From the NCBI GenBank assembly GCA_037176885.1, contig JAWWNJ010000031.1, positions 620,001 to 684,000 of the forward strand: a DNA stretch of 64,000 nt. Reading direction: 5' to 3'. The notes below the pieces were generated by a model. The model saw nothing but the letters and a program-made list of their open reading frames with translations, did no database searches and had not been told where the DNA came from. Shown piece after piece: positions 1 through 11,347 of this stretch; the first letter of the stretch is position 1; each line of letters opens with the position of its first letter. Made by a program: the position numbers and the translations under genes. The stretch is from Favolaschia claudopus. Taxonomy: Eukaryota; Basidiomycota; Agaricomycetes; Agaricales; Mycenaceae.

Positions 1-12
1 TGGGCAGACGGC

Positions 13-2708
13 ATGAGTGATAAATTCATTGGGGTTATCCCTGCCACCGAGCTCATTGACTTGCTCCCACGGGCTCGTAACGAACAGAGGAAAATCCCAG
101 CCATAGTCGACAAATGTAAAGCCTTGTTCACGGCTAGCAAGAAGCAGCTCAAGCAAGCCCTCAACGAGGACGACACGAGCAAACCACTGGTGAGACGAAT
201 GGTAGTCACTCTTTTACGTGCACTCATCTTCCCTCATCGTCTTTCTAGCTCGAGTTTCTCGAGAAAGTATTCGAGGAATTTCCGAACGCTACTCGACCTG
301 TCGTAGCGGACACGCACAATACATTTTTCAAAGCAGTCTTCAAAGGCGAACATGACACAAGGCCCGACATTACCACAGGGCGTCCGGGAATTCCGCTCGA
401 GCGTATCACCATCGAGCACTGGCACTGGATCCACGCTGGATTAGTCATCGAGCTCAAATTCGAGATCGACATTTTCGATGCAAACGGCAAGATCAAAGAC
501 ACAGCCTACGCGCACGACGCGCTCACGCAGCTCGGGAAAAGTGCTCGCAGCCTGTCCGTCACGCACGGCGGCTGCCATGTGTATGTCATTGCAGTATTCA
601 AAGGCCGCATGACGCGCATCCTCCGCTTCGACCGTGGTGGCTTCATTGCCACCGAGGCTTTCGACTGGCTTACCGAGAAGGAACTCCTCCCGAAATTCTT
701 TTATCGCCTCTACAACGCGAAGCCTGGGCACATGGTCGGTGACGACGACACCGTCTCTGTGCCCCCGAAGAAAGTCAAGAAAGCCCTCTGGAAGAGGTTG
801 CAAGGGATCGAGTTTTATAAAAACAAATTCCCGACTCTCGAGGATGCCACGCGAAACAGCCTGTGCATCAAGGCCGCTCTCTTCGAAGAGGAAATCGACG
901 ACAAGGGAAACGTCTCTCGAAAGAGCACGGTCGTTGACTGTTTGACATTCGGCCCTCCTCTTTCCACCGCGGACGGCCTCTTTGGTCGAACTACCCAGGT
1001 ATATCGTGTGATTTTGGAGGAGGATTTGAACGACGAAGGCAAGCCTCTTACGGTTCGCGCGTTGAAGGTACGTTCACATTCTGAAAAGATTGCCCTTTCT
1101 CTGATGACTGTCCGCTCACTAACTTCTTAGGACTCATGGCGGCAGACTTGCCGACGTCCTGAGGTGGATTACTACGACGCGATAGCGCATTACTGCACAT
1201 CAAACAACAAGTCCATGGATGGAATGGCGCAATGCCTCGGTAGCGTCGACCTTGCGGATGGTGGCAAGGACTGGGACTCGAAGCTTCATCGTACAGTCTT
1301 CTTGGGGTTGAAAGACTTTGAACATTGGGAACGTCGTCACATGCGGACCCTTCTTACGCCAGTGGGAGGTCCTCTGAACAAATTTGGGTCGGCTGAAATC
1401 CTGTGGGACGCGCTTTGTACTGCCGTTCAGCGTATGTCTTCATTTTTTGCTTGTTCCTAGACTCAACATCACCACTCTCAGATCTTTACTTGGCATCTCT
1501 AGCTGGCGTGCTCCATCGCGATGTTAGCGAAGGCAATGTCCTCTTGCAAGAATTGTCTCCCTCCAAGGGCTTCCTTCTCGATTGGGATTACGCCGAATTC
1601 ACCGTCGACGGTTTGAGGCGGTTTCACGAGGCCTTCCCGGACGCAGATCGGGTAAAGGCGAGCAAAAAATACCACGAAGTGAGCAAGAGCCTGAAGGAAT
1701 TCACTGTACGGTTTGAACTTTTCTGCGCCTTTTCACGGCTAAAAGACTTCGCAGGGAACTAGACCGTTCATGGCCATCGAAATACTCGAAGCTCTGGCAG
1801 CTGCGAGTAATCAAAGCGGCGCCGCGGCAGTCCACCACACCGAGAACGGAAGTGGCCACCAAAAGCGCATCACTGCGGAGAACACGGTAAAAGTCGCGAA
1901 AATGAAGGCGATGGCCGCTATGTTCCACAACGGTGCCGGTGACGACGCGATGACCGACGTGACGGAACCGGAAGTTCTGAAACGTCAGGATATCTGGGGA
2001 CCGCGTGTGGATCTATCCGCTGTGACGCGTGAACCTGCACACGACCTAGAATCCGTGTACTGGCTCCTCGTCTGGATGATTCTCCGACACATACAGCACG
2101 GGCATCCTAACGGTGCACTTGCTTGCAACAAGTTATTTGCCAAAGGTGTCGACGCGAAGGTCTCTTGGCTGCGACGACCACAGTTCCTTGCCACCGGGCC
2201 TCTCTTCAAACTAGAAGACTCACTTCGAAGGCTGATCGCCAAACAGTATCTGGGAGACATTTCTGGTCAGCCCGGCGAAAAGATGACTTTCAACCAAGTC
2301 AGTCTGGCCTTCAGGGATTCTGCGGAGGTTCCTTTCGGCGAACCTGAGGTGCCTGCCATCGACTACGTGGTTCCGAGCGGCGACCCCGCGAAGAATCAGA
2401 TTCCTCAGTCTCAATCCCAGGCACAATCCGGGGTCGGCCAGTCGCGGGGATCCAAGCGCGCACGCGCCACCGCCGAACTAGACGAGCCGATCGTCTCTCC
2501 CTCGTCTGGGGGTGATGGCGAGGCAGAATCCGAATCAAGGAATACGAAGAAGTCCAAAACAAGCCGCGGCCGCAATGACGCTGGGGAGGAACGCAGGGAG
2601 GACAAGACGGAGGAAACACGACGTCGGTCGGCGCGCCATAACAACTCTGCCTCGAAAGTCGCAGAGACCGTCCAAGGGAAGCGGTCCGGGGGGAAACGAA
2701 ATCGATGA
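13..2708 (+). CDS. FunK1-type fungal protein kinase-like protein
   Basis: Predicted exons 13–189, 249–1067, 1131–1431, 1482–1710 and 1763–2708 join in frame to about 823 residues. The catalytic-loop motif LHRDVSEGN (around 1515–1540) and the metal-binding segment LLDWDYAEF (around 1578–1605) are the hallmarks of the fungal FunK1 kinase family, as is the later stretch HDLESVYWLLVWMI. The last ~120 residues are a low-complexity basic/Ser-rich tail (KKSKTSRGR, RRSARHNN) that looks nuclear. The acceptor at 1481 is preferred over 1460 because it gives HLYLASLAGVLHRD, closer to the family. The frame is open upstream of Met 13 to the window edge, so the true N-terminus may lie outside. FunK1 proteins are expanded in mushrooms; substrates are unknown. 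Confidence 0.85.
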
Positions 2709-3299
2709 TCATGACTTTTCTTAGCGCTTTTCGATACTTATTATGTTTTGTGGCTCTTCAAGCTGATCTTCGAAGTCAAGGACCCATGGTCGATGCACAT
2801 ACTTGGTAAATCAGGTTGAGCAAGAAGCGGTACTGGCATAAGTCTATCATATTGACAGCCCGATTTGGAACTTCTTTGTTTCTTCCATTCTCCCATGTTC
2901 TCACTCAGGCAGTCCTCTGCGGACCCCAATTCTCAAATGTGCACTGCGTATGATTGTGGCTGGCTTTTTTCTGGAAATGCTAGCTCGAGCTACTAGTACT
3001 GTTCTCTAAATCGCAACACCATTTGTTCTGATCGCATTCGCCTTGTCTATACCAAGTGTCCAGCCAAGCCAAGGCTCGGAATGAATCAGATCACCCCAGT
3101 CTCCATTCTCCATGCTATCTAGGTTTCAATGCGTCTAGGATTGAATTGAAGAGTAATGACTTCACTGTTCCGGGTAATCTGAGTCGATATCTGCCTCCGC
3201 GAAACTTCCGTGTCTCTCTTTCAAGTTCTGCTCATAAACGAAGGGATTGGCTACGTCCCCGGCGCTAGGAAGGATCATCTTCCACCCTCCCAAGTGACT
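2709..3299. other. Intergenic region between kinase and Ctr gene
   Basis: 3' region of the kinase and 5' region of the copper transporter. Short open frames here have no recognisable protein content and no convincing splice pattern. I see no repeat or RNA gene. Confidence 0.5.
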
Positions 3300-3964
3300 A
3301 TGGACGCAGCCACAAACGGGACTTCAACATGCAAGCTCTCGATGTTGTGGAACTGGTCTGTTAATCCCAAACCGCTTAACGCATACAAAGCGCTAACTGT
3401 GCCGTGTTCCCCAGGGACACCGTCGACGCTTGCTTGATCACCGAGCAGTGGCATATTCGTACTCCTCGTAAATCCTTGCGCTATCGAAATCAGCCTCAGT
3501 CCTTCTCAATCTTGGCTGCTTTAGGGCAATACGCAGGATCGTTGATCGGACTGTTCTTCGTGGTCGTCCTACTCGAAGGCGTGCGAAGGCTGTCTCGCAC
3601 ATATGACAGATACGTTGTGCGGCGCTATCAGTCCCGACTCAGCATTGGTCGGGTTTCTGAATCGTTCAAGAAAAAACAGGGGCTCAGGTGAACATTTTGC
3701 ATTCGATTCGCGTGTATCGTGGATGGGAGGGCTGATCTGGATGTTACATTTCTTAGCCCCGGAATCTTCGCGCAAGTCATTCGCAGCTTGTTCTATTTTA
3801 TTCAATTTAGCACCGCGTACCTTCTCATGTTGGCCGCGATGTCGCACAATGGAGGAGTTATTCTGACCATTTTCGTGCGTGCCCTGTTTTTTTTTGTGTC
3901 CGTTCACAGATCAATGTGAGTTTAGATTGGAGCGTTTTTCGGCTTCCTAATTTTTGCGGTATGA
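3300..3964 (+). CDS. Ctr-family copper transporter
   Basis: Five small exons (3300–3355, 3415–3467, 3525–3687, 3757–3874, 3926–3964) join in frame to a 142-residue protein. All junctions are GT–AG and no exon exceeds 165 bp. The N-terminus MDAATNGTSTCKLSMLWNW leads into a first membrane-proximal segment. A first helix (LIGLFFVVVLLEGVRR) is followed by a basic loop. TM2 contains YFIQFSTAYLLMLAAM with the Ctr MxxxM copper-selectivity motif (MLAAM), and TM3 ends with the GxxxG helix-packing motif in IGAFFGFLIF. Ctr proteins are trimeric Cu(I) channels of the plasma or vacuolar membrane. The short N-terminus, poor in Met motifs, resembles vacuolar Ctr2-like or short Ctr members, but location cannot be decided. 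Confidence 0.88.
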
Positions 3965-4732
3965 TGCTTGATCCCTTCTTAGTGAACGCAGAGCTTGACG
4001 AAGTTTCGCAGAGAGACACACTGCCCGGAACATCTCAATCCGAGCCCTCGGATTATGCTGTTTATCTTGAACAAATCGACGCGAGTAAGGTTTCAATGTC
4101 GAAGGCGTGAAGAGGTTTCCCATCCAGATATTTATTTCAATGTTGACTATATCTCGTACCATATCTCGTACCCAAAATTGAATAGTTTCTCCATTTGTGA
4201 CAATCTGCGGGCGGTATGGCCCCTACAAAATCTGAAGGTCGTTTGCGAGTGTAAATCGTGCCTTCACAACTCGGAGGCGAATCTATTGGTGTTACGGTAC
4301 GTGAAATCATAAGGCAGCACACCTTTCAGACTTACTGTGGCGGGGAACAAAATTTGGATGAACTTATTGCCCATTTCATTTCAATCATTGTGCTTTGACA
4401 GATAGAATATCTGGTGCGTGACGACGTCCTGGCCTGTGGAGATCGTTTGATGAGAGACATTGCGAAAGTTTCAAAGAAGTATACACTGTGTATTTACTAT
4501 CGTTCGGAATAGTGACAGTCTTTAGCTTCTTTACTGGGATGAGAGGTAGAAGTGCGCGATGACGGTGAGAAGCATGGCAGGATTCGGAGAAGAAAAACAA
4601 GGCCAAGAAAACGAGAAAAAACGTATGCTTGCCAATCACACTCAGAGTCTGCAGCGCCGAAGTAGCTAGCCCAGACATCTCTCGCGCAACTTGATACTAG
4701 AAGCCAGATGGCGGAGAAAAACAGTGATTATA
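3965..4732. other. Intergenic region between Ctr and ABM genes
   Basis: Convergent 3' ends of the Ctr gene and the ABM gene. A 97-codon frame on the − strand (4385–4678) has a hydrophobic run, but I cannot connect it to a family or to flanking exons. Nothing else is supported. Confidence 0.4.
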
Positions 4733-5113
4733 TTATAGCTTTGCGCGACTCCCGGTTTCAACTTCATGGTAATAAGCAAGTTTCATGGGCCGCTTGGGGT
4801 CGAGCAGGGGACCCATGACTTTCGGGAACGCTTTGAAGAACGGGTTCGCTTGGTGCGTTTTCACATCCTGGCCGAAGCTTTCAATATACTGTGCTCGAGT
4901 TTAGATTTGAATATTATGATAACTCACACTTTGCTGCTCGTATCGCTCGACGATGGCCCATGCAGTTGGATCCTTGGCGTCCTGCATTGGGGTCCAGGCG
5001 AGGGTGCCGTTGTCTTTTAGGTAGGTGCGGGATGCTTCGGCGAGTTTGGCCTTGGCTTCGGCTTCTTTGCCTGGGAGGGTGTAGAGGTGGGCGATGATGG
5101 TGAAGACTGGCAT
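4733..5113 (-). CDS. Small ABM-domain (dimeric alpha/beta-barrel) protein, paralogue 1
   Basis: Exons 5113–4928 and 4867–4733 join at a phase-0 intron to give 106 residues. Features are an N-terminal beta strand (MPVFTIIAHLYT), the signature PGKEAEAKAKL, the central TLAWTPMQDAKDPTAWAIVERY, and after the intron the conserved THQANPFFKAFPK. This is the pattern of antibiotic-biosynthesis-monooxygenase (ABM) fold proteins: small cytosolic dimers, some oxidising aromatic substrates, many uncharacterised. Two paralogues with the intron at the same place lie at 25848–26218 and 34756–35137. The substrate is unknown. Confidence 0.8.
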
Positions 5114-5380
5114 GGTCGGTATGTAGAGATTAAAGCGAGTGGTAGTATGTAGTATTTAAAGAGTTTCGGTGAGCGGGGAGATCAAGGACCGGCAAACTTG
5201 GTAGCCGGTTCCGAAGGTTGTTTCCTCTCCACTATCGTCTCCGAACGAAGTCTCGAGTAGGAACAGCGCTCAACTTGCGTCGAAGACTTGTCTCTTGAAT
5301 ACTTTCAACGTGCGAAACACCTCAAGAGTTTGCTGGGGTCAAATGTATATGTATCCTCTCTCTGGTTTTTGTGCGTGTTC

Positions 5381-6143
5381 GCAACATCCGATAGAATCTA
5401 TGGCTGGTGGGGACTCACTCAAGGGCAATGCCGCACTGGATTTCCTGTACTTGAGGATGCACTACTACTGTGGCCGTGTATGGCAGCGATCGCCAAGCAC
5501 ATCCAGGCGGGCAGCGGTTTGGGATAAGGCTTGCCCTTCTTTGCGTGTTTCCAGATCAAGCCTCGTACCTCATAACCAGTCACTCAGGCTACATCTTTTT
5601 TGTCGATGCGCCTGGCTATCATCAGCGCTGAATCTCTCGAAGATCTATACGCGTATACTGGGACCTGGGATTCAGACCTTGGCTATACCTCAGCATTCCA
5701 ACGGCCCAACATTGGCCTAACATCAGCTTCAGTTGTCGCCACCCCGGTTCCTGCTGCTCCAGGTCCTGCAGACTGCTCGCAACATGCGATAGAACTCATG
5801 CTTGGCTGGGACTCACTCGAGGATGATAGTGTACTGGGTATACTTGAGGATGCACTCTTGCTCTGGCCGCGCATGGCACCGATCACCAATTACATTCTGG
5901 CGAAGAACTGGCGTGCTTTCTTGACGATGGCTCAAACCGCACATCCAATCGCTCGGGCTACATCTCTTATATGAACATTATTGGATACTTATCATCAACG
6001 CTGAAGCTTTGGAAGATTAATATACGTGTCTACTTGGACCTGGGACTTGACCTTGGCTCTACTTTGGCATTCCAACGGCCTATGTAATATCGGCTTCAGT
6101 TATCGCCACACCGATTCCTGCTGCTCCAGGTTCTGCAGATTCG
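5381..6143 (+). repeat. Diverged direct tandem duplication, two ~0.37–0.39 kb units
   Basis: Unit 1 (about 5381–5773) and unit 2 (about 5774–6143) align along their length. Both start near GCAACATSCGATAGAA, carry TTGAGGATGCACT and TATCATCARCGCTGAA in the same order, and end near TGCTGCTCCAGG. Unit 2 keeps a frame reading LEDDSVLGILEDALLLWPRM, whereas unit 1 is frame-disrupted, so this looks like a decayed coding repeat. The end of unit 2 runs into the orphan-family fragment at 6115. Confidence 0.7.
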
Positions 6144-6450
6144 CATGCGTCGAGGGCTACTCTTCCGGCAGTGTCTTGTATCTGGAACGAGAAGGTTCAT
6201 CTACACGCAGCTACTCTCCCTCTTCCCGCCACCGCTCCAACAGGCCCCAGTCCTCTGGAAAAAGCCGAAGGCGGCAAGTCGGCTTCATGGATGCTTACAC
6301 CGTCGTTCCCCCGCCATCGCTGCCCAACGCAAGTTCCAGTACAAGCTCCATTGGCAGTATACTCGACTGGCTCGAAGACATCTTTAGTAGTCCTGGCCAG
6401 CGTCGCATCACAGTTGGCGTAATGAGGTCGGATTCTATGGCCTTTAGTTG
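6115..6450 (+). pseudogene. Fragment of orphan family (copy A)
   Basis: Encodes pieces matching the genes at 10408–11347 and 24535–25182: GSADSHASRATL and CIWNEKVHLH, then after loss of frame the C-terminal signature SSIGSILDWLEDIFSSPGQR (about 6340–6400). The other copies have SSLGSILDQFEDIFNGPGWR and SSIGSILDRFEGTLNGPSWR. The frame shifts between these blocks and no N-terminal part is visible, so I regard it as a relic. A long frame continues downstream to 6604 but ends in unrelated hydrophobic sequence. Confidence 0.6.
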
Positions 6451-6629
6451 GCTCAGTTTTGCTTTATTCTTTCTCTTGTCTCTACGTCTCCTCTCGAGAC
6501 TCTTTGTGTCTTGTATCATCTGTTTTACTTATATACACTTTTTACCGTGCCTTCAGCTGTACCTTCCATCCGTTGTAGACTGTTCGAAAGCTGCGAAGTT
6601 GTAGACGACGAATTGTAACAGAGGTAAAC

Positions 6630-7781
6630 ATGCAATTTGCCGGCCGGGGGAACGCGCTACCCTCATTTCCGCGACTATGTCCACCTCGAATATTCATGCA
6701 TCCACCGTCGACTGCCTCTAACCGGCTGCACCATTCGTGTCTACTTGCTCTCCGTCGTCCATGCCGACCTCGCCGCCTTAACTTCACCCGTTTCCAATCG
6801 ACCGAGTCCGCGCTCGGCGTGCGTTCCCACCTTCCACCAGACTCCGTTCCCGATCCCAAGAAACCCCCACAAATCTCGGACCAAGAATGGGAGCTTCGTA
6901 CTGGTTAGATTTGCTCGTATGGTCGGTTTAGTATACGTGCTCAACGAACTATTACAGGTCGCGCAATCTACATAATACAACAGACTCTCCCGGAGTTCTT
7001 TAACACCGGCCTCGTCACCTCTATAGACACTACAACCGGCGGTCCGCGCCAAACCCTTAATCCACTCACAACACCCAGCGCCAACCCTCTCGAAACCTCG
7101 ACTTCACCCGAAAACGACGTCGATTCGATATACAGCTCGAATGTCCGACTTTCGTATACGCCCCCCGTAGCGCTGCCTGCACCGTTTCCGCAGACTTTGC
7201 ACATTGAAGGTGAGCGAGAACGACTCTTTTAGAACTAAGAATCGATGAAAACCTCATATCGACTCGAAGGAATGCCAATGTACATCGCATCTTCCGCCTT
7301 CGTCCGACACACCCTCAACGCGCTCTACTCCGACCTCAAGGTCGTCCTCAACAAAGTCGCCGTCGAAACCCCCAAGCCGCCGGCAGCGGGCGACCCGCAG
7401 CTGCCGTTGAAACCCCGTCCAAAGAGCCGCGAAAAGAGCCTCTTCGTGGGGCTCACCGCCACGGGGCTCGCACGCGTCAGCGGCGCCGCAGGCGAATGGG
7501 AGGTGTACGTCTTTCCCTTTCTTTATCTCGTGCATCTTACATTTACATACATACTGACTACCAATCCCGCAAACAGCAACTCGACATACACCTTCTCACC
7601 GCTGACGGGGCTCATCCACATCCACACCGTCAACTCGATCCACCCCGCGCCGCATCAGGCGGTGTATCACGCACTGCGCGCGAGTCTCGGTAATGTGTTT
7701 GGTGGGGAGCCGTCGAGACCTGGGGCGGCGGGGGCGGTTGAGGTGCCTAGAGGGCCTGCGGAGACTTCGACTCAGCTTTGA
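6630..7781 (+). CDS. Mitochondrial C6orf136/DUF2358-like protein
   Basis: Exons 6630–6903, 6958–7209, 7270–7504 and 7577–7781 join in frame to 321 residues. The basic N-terminus rich in Arg, His and Ser ending in RRLNFTRFQST is a typical mitochondrial presequence. Met at 6696 is an alternative in-frame start. Core segments LPEFFNTGLVTSID, IYSSNVRLSYTPP, AFVRHTLNALYSDLKVVL and STYTFSPLTGLIHIHTVN resemble the fungal relatives of human C6orf136 (DUF2358, a cone-like NTF2/SnoaL fold). The biochemical role of this family is not established. The C-terminal ~30 residues are low-complexity. The family assignment is from memory of the motifs. Confidence 0.7.
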
Positions 7782-7989
7782 CAATTGTTCAGAACTTTAT
7801 GTATGATTTATCGGCTCGCGTTCAATACATACACCCCACTTCGCATACATGGCTCGCTGAATGTGCTCCAGCCCGATCAGATCTGAGAGGTATAATGCCT
7901 CGGGTTTCCCAAACTATAATGCTCCCCAGACATGTTGTACTTGTAGGAGGAATGACGGCCTTTACAGAGGAACTACCATTTGTGCGTCG

Positions 7990-9761
7990 TCAATCCTCCC
8001 CCCTGCGCAGCTGTCGAGGCAGCATCAAGCTGCATCTAATCCCACCCAGAGTGATCACCAACAAAACAACGAAGACAAGGTATCCGTTCAATAGATTATA
8101 CTTCGTCGAAACCGAGAACAGCGAATTCGCGAAAATGGGGCCAACAATGCGCGATACTGAGCCCGCTGCTTGCCCCAAGGCATTCGTCATCGACAGCGCC
8201 GCCTTGTCGGGTGCGCTATCTGCGATGAACATGTGTCCGGTAGCTTCAGGAACCTCTTTAGCACTGAGTTCTGTTTTGTAGTCGATGTAGGAGTCTCACC
8301 AAACGACATATAAATCATACTATTGCAGAACAAAAACTGCACCACGATGAGCACCCACACGACGGAATTAACCTCCCCATACGCCCGAGCAATCACATTC
8401 ATAACGATGAACAAGCCAAAGCCCACGAGGTGGCAGGCGTAGCCAAATACGTGTACCGCCCGAGGGCCGAAGGAGGCGATCAAGCGCGAGACGGCTGTGG
8501 CTTGCCAGAGGATGTTGTATAGCCCCCACAGACCCATGATTAAGCCGATGTGGAGGGAGGGGAGGCCGAGGCCGCCGTGCGCGATGGAGGCGCTGTAGAC
8601 GAGAGGGGTGAGGACGGAGTAGGATGTTTCGGTGAAGACTAGGAGGGCGAAGTTGATGATTGGGAGGAGGACTTGGCGGGTCATGAGAGAGCGGATTGGG
8701 GGGCGCTGTAAGGCCTCCCTCGAGGGGGAGGGTGTTGACGAGGGGTCGTCTCTGTTAGATTTAAAGGAGGGATGGGTCTGTCGAGGTGGTTAGAATGGTT
8801 GAAGGAGTTGAGTATGACGAGTTGCTAACCTCCTTCAGGCCGGTGAGCGCCACTAAGAAGGAGAGAAATGCGACTCCGCCGGCTATGAGACATGGAAGAA
8901 GGTATGGATAATTCTGTAGCAAGGTGATTCGTCCTAATGAATTCGGCCATCGTTCAGCAGGGTTAGCGAATATCCCGCCGATAGTTGGTCTGTCAAGAGG
9001 GTCAGTCAAAATCCGATTAGTTAAAGGATCCCGTTTCCATACCCTAGGGTAGCACCCAGGCTCCAGATGAGCGGGATTAAACCAAAGATTTCCGCCATGT
9101 TGCTTGCGTCGGACAGCTGAGAAACAAGACATGACGCGGGAGTTGAAAAATATTGAAACGGCATCGCGTACTTCAGCCATTACGCTTTTCGAAACACCTT
9201 ACATCGGATGGATGAGTGATCAGAAGAAACCGTGGAGGATGGATGACGCCCACCCATATTGCCATTGAAACAGCCCTGCATGAAGCGGAAGAACACTAGT
9301 GGCCAGAAGGTACGGGAGAGCCCGAATCCTGTCATCGCCAGAGCCAGCCCGAATGGGCCGAATAACAGGATTGGGCGGCGTCCGAATCTGTCTGAGGCCA
9401 TGCTCCAGAGGAAGACTGTGGCGCACTCGGCCGCGAAGAACGCCGATTCCTATGAGGAGGTAGATGAATATTTGTCGGAGGTTGTTACTTAAAGCTTTGT
9501 TGAGTAGGTAGACGACGACGAACTGACAATGAGCCCGGCAAAGTATCCCGTAGCTGTCTCGTCGCCATGTGTTATGCCGGTGTCGCGGACGATTTGGGCG
9601 ATGAAGGGGTATATGACTGTCGCTGTGACTGGCTCGCTGAGTTGCACTAAGAAGAGGATGGAGAGTTGCGCTTTGGGAAGTGCAGTTTGAGTTTTGGGGA
9701 GGAGGGCGGTGGCTTCCGAGTCGACGGCATGAGTGCGGTCTTGGTTTTCGTCAGTAGGCAT
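7990..9761 (-). CDS. MFS transporter (DHA1-like)
   Basis: Multi-exon gene starting MPTDENQDRTHAVDSEATALL. The first helix (LSILFLVQLSEPVTATVIYP) is followed by the major-facilitator motif A SDRFGRRPILLFGPFG after TM2 and by RFMQGCFNGNMG in TM4. Splicing 9270–9060 gives GVSKSVMAELSDASNMAEIF then GLIPLIWSLGATLGPTIGG. A central cytosolic loop around 8690–8770 links the two halves, and the second half includes MTRQVLLPIINFALLVF and later GHMFIADSAPDKAALSMTNA. The order matches fungal 12-TM proton antiporters of the Zrt/tetracycline-resistance-like group. The substrate cannot be read from sequence. The stop at 7990 follows the last helix and a short basic tail. Confidence 0.85.
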
Positions 9762-10407
9762 AGTATGTACTTAGAGGCTGATTGTAGAGGGTGATTGATT
9801 ATCGAACGCAGTCCTGCGTAGATGAGAGAGAGAGGGCTTGCTTCGACGTGGCGTGGAAACTTAATACCAGGCCGAGCGTCATACGTATAGTTGCTTCGGG
9901 ACGCGTAAATACGTGGATCACTGGCAGAACCGGCGGACGCCAAGAGCCTGAGAGCGATATTGTGCGGGTTTTATCCCAAAAGGTGCCAAGCGTCGGACAA
10001 TTTGAAGGCGAAAACTGGATACTTCAAGGCTGCCAGTTAAGTTCCGAGATCGGAGCTCGAGACCTGCTATGTTTGCTGCATTGCATTGGGGAATTTGATT
10101 TTGACGACCTCAGCGATGAGATAGACATTTTTGCATCTTCAGAGGTTGCAACTGCAGTGGTCAGCAGCGGTCGCAAGCAAAGTCGCACAGTCACGCTGTG
10201 ACAGAGGTTGGGCAGAGGCTTCAGCGACATAACTTGAACTTTGAGATGCTGAAATCTAAAGAAAAACTCTCTTCACACAAAAGATACAAGACAAGGAAGC
10301 CAATTTCCATTGCTCCGAAATTTCGGTGGAGTCTTCACAATAAATACGAGCACATACACGAAAAACAGAGAAAACAGCATTGAGACAGAGGTATAGATAG
10401 AGACCAT
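9762..10407. other. Intergenic region upstream of the MFS gene
   Basis: 5' flank of the MFS gene and 3' flank of orphan gene B. A 136-codon + frame (9791–10201) has no recognisable content and overlaps opposing short frames. Nothing else is supported. Confidence 0.4.
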
Positions 10408-11347
10408 TTACACAATAGAATCATTGGTAGGCAAACCAAACTCGCCAGAGCAAGCCATGATTCGACGCCAGCCGGGACCGTTGAAGATATCTTCGAACTG
10501 GTCGAGAATACTGCCGAGGGAGCTAGAGCTGGAGCTCCCGCTGGGGATCGATGGAGAAGGGGATACGGATGGAGAGGTGTAGGTGGGTAGAATGTCCTTC
10601 TCTTCGACAACGACCACGGGCGCTAGCGCTGGACCCTTTTCGAGCGCGACGGCGCTAGAACTGCCAGCCTCCTCCGCCAGACTACCTTCCACAGTGTTGG
10701 CCTTGGATAAACCCGTGAGGCGGTTCTGCAAGTTCGACCTAGACGATCTGCTGGCGACGATAGGGAGAGAGCAACGTCGCGAGGATTTGACCTTCTGGTT
10801 CCAGATACGAGACTCTGCTAGGAGAACAGCTTTCGATGCGTGCCAGTCTGCTGAGCCTGGGGTAGTTGTGGTGACTGCAGATGGAAAGGCGGAGGCATCG
10901 AGGATGTCATGCGAACGGCGATGCCGACGCGGAGAGGCTTTGGACGTTGCCTTGGACCCCTTGGAGACTTCGCTCTGAACCTTTGCGGCCTTGCAGAGGC
11001 TCAGGTTGGTCGTATCCTTGAGAGCAGGGCGGCCGAGAGCAGCGTTGGTTTCGAGCTGCGGTGTCGCGAGAGGAGATGGTGCTTCGAGTTCGACAGGTGC
11101 AATAGGGAGCGAGTTGCTGCCGCCCGTGCTTTGTGGTTCGGCGCGAGACTCAGCGACAGAAACTACGCAGCCTTCAGCAAAGACAGAGACAACGACGAGG
11201 AAAGCGAACCTTGGATCATGACCACAAGCTCCGGAGGCGCCACAGGCTCATTGGTGTTTGAAAGGACTTGCGACAACATGAGTAAGATAGCGGCTAGAGA
11301 CGATACGAAGGGCGCTTACCAGTCACACCAGACGATTTTTTAGTCAT
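10408..11347 (-). CDS. Orphan protein, family copy B (apparently intact)
   Basis: A 28-nt first exon (MTKKSSGVT, 11347–11320) is followed by an intron of about 53 bp ending near 11267. A second intron near 11180 is likely (donor after ELVVMIQ). The rest reads without a stop to 10408. Visible parts are an acidic/Pro N-terminal half, a basic block ASPRRHRRSHDILDA, ADWHASKAVLLAESRIWNQK, VVVVEEKDILPTYT, a Ser run, and the C-terminal signature GSILDQFEDIFNGPGWRRIM. No signal peptide or domain is recognised. Its 5' flank and coding region match the 24.0–25.2 kb region on the opposite strand. Copy B best preserves the shared frame and so is taken as the functional member. Confidence 0.6.
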
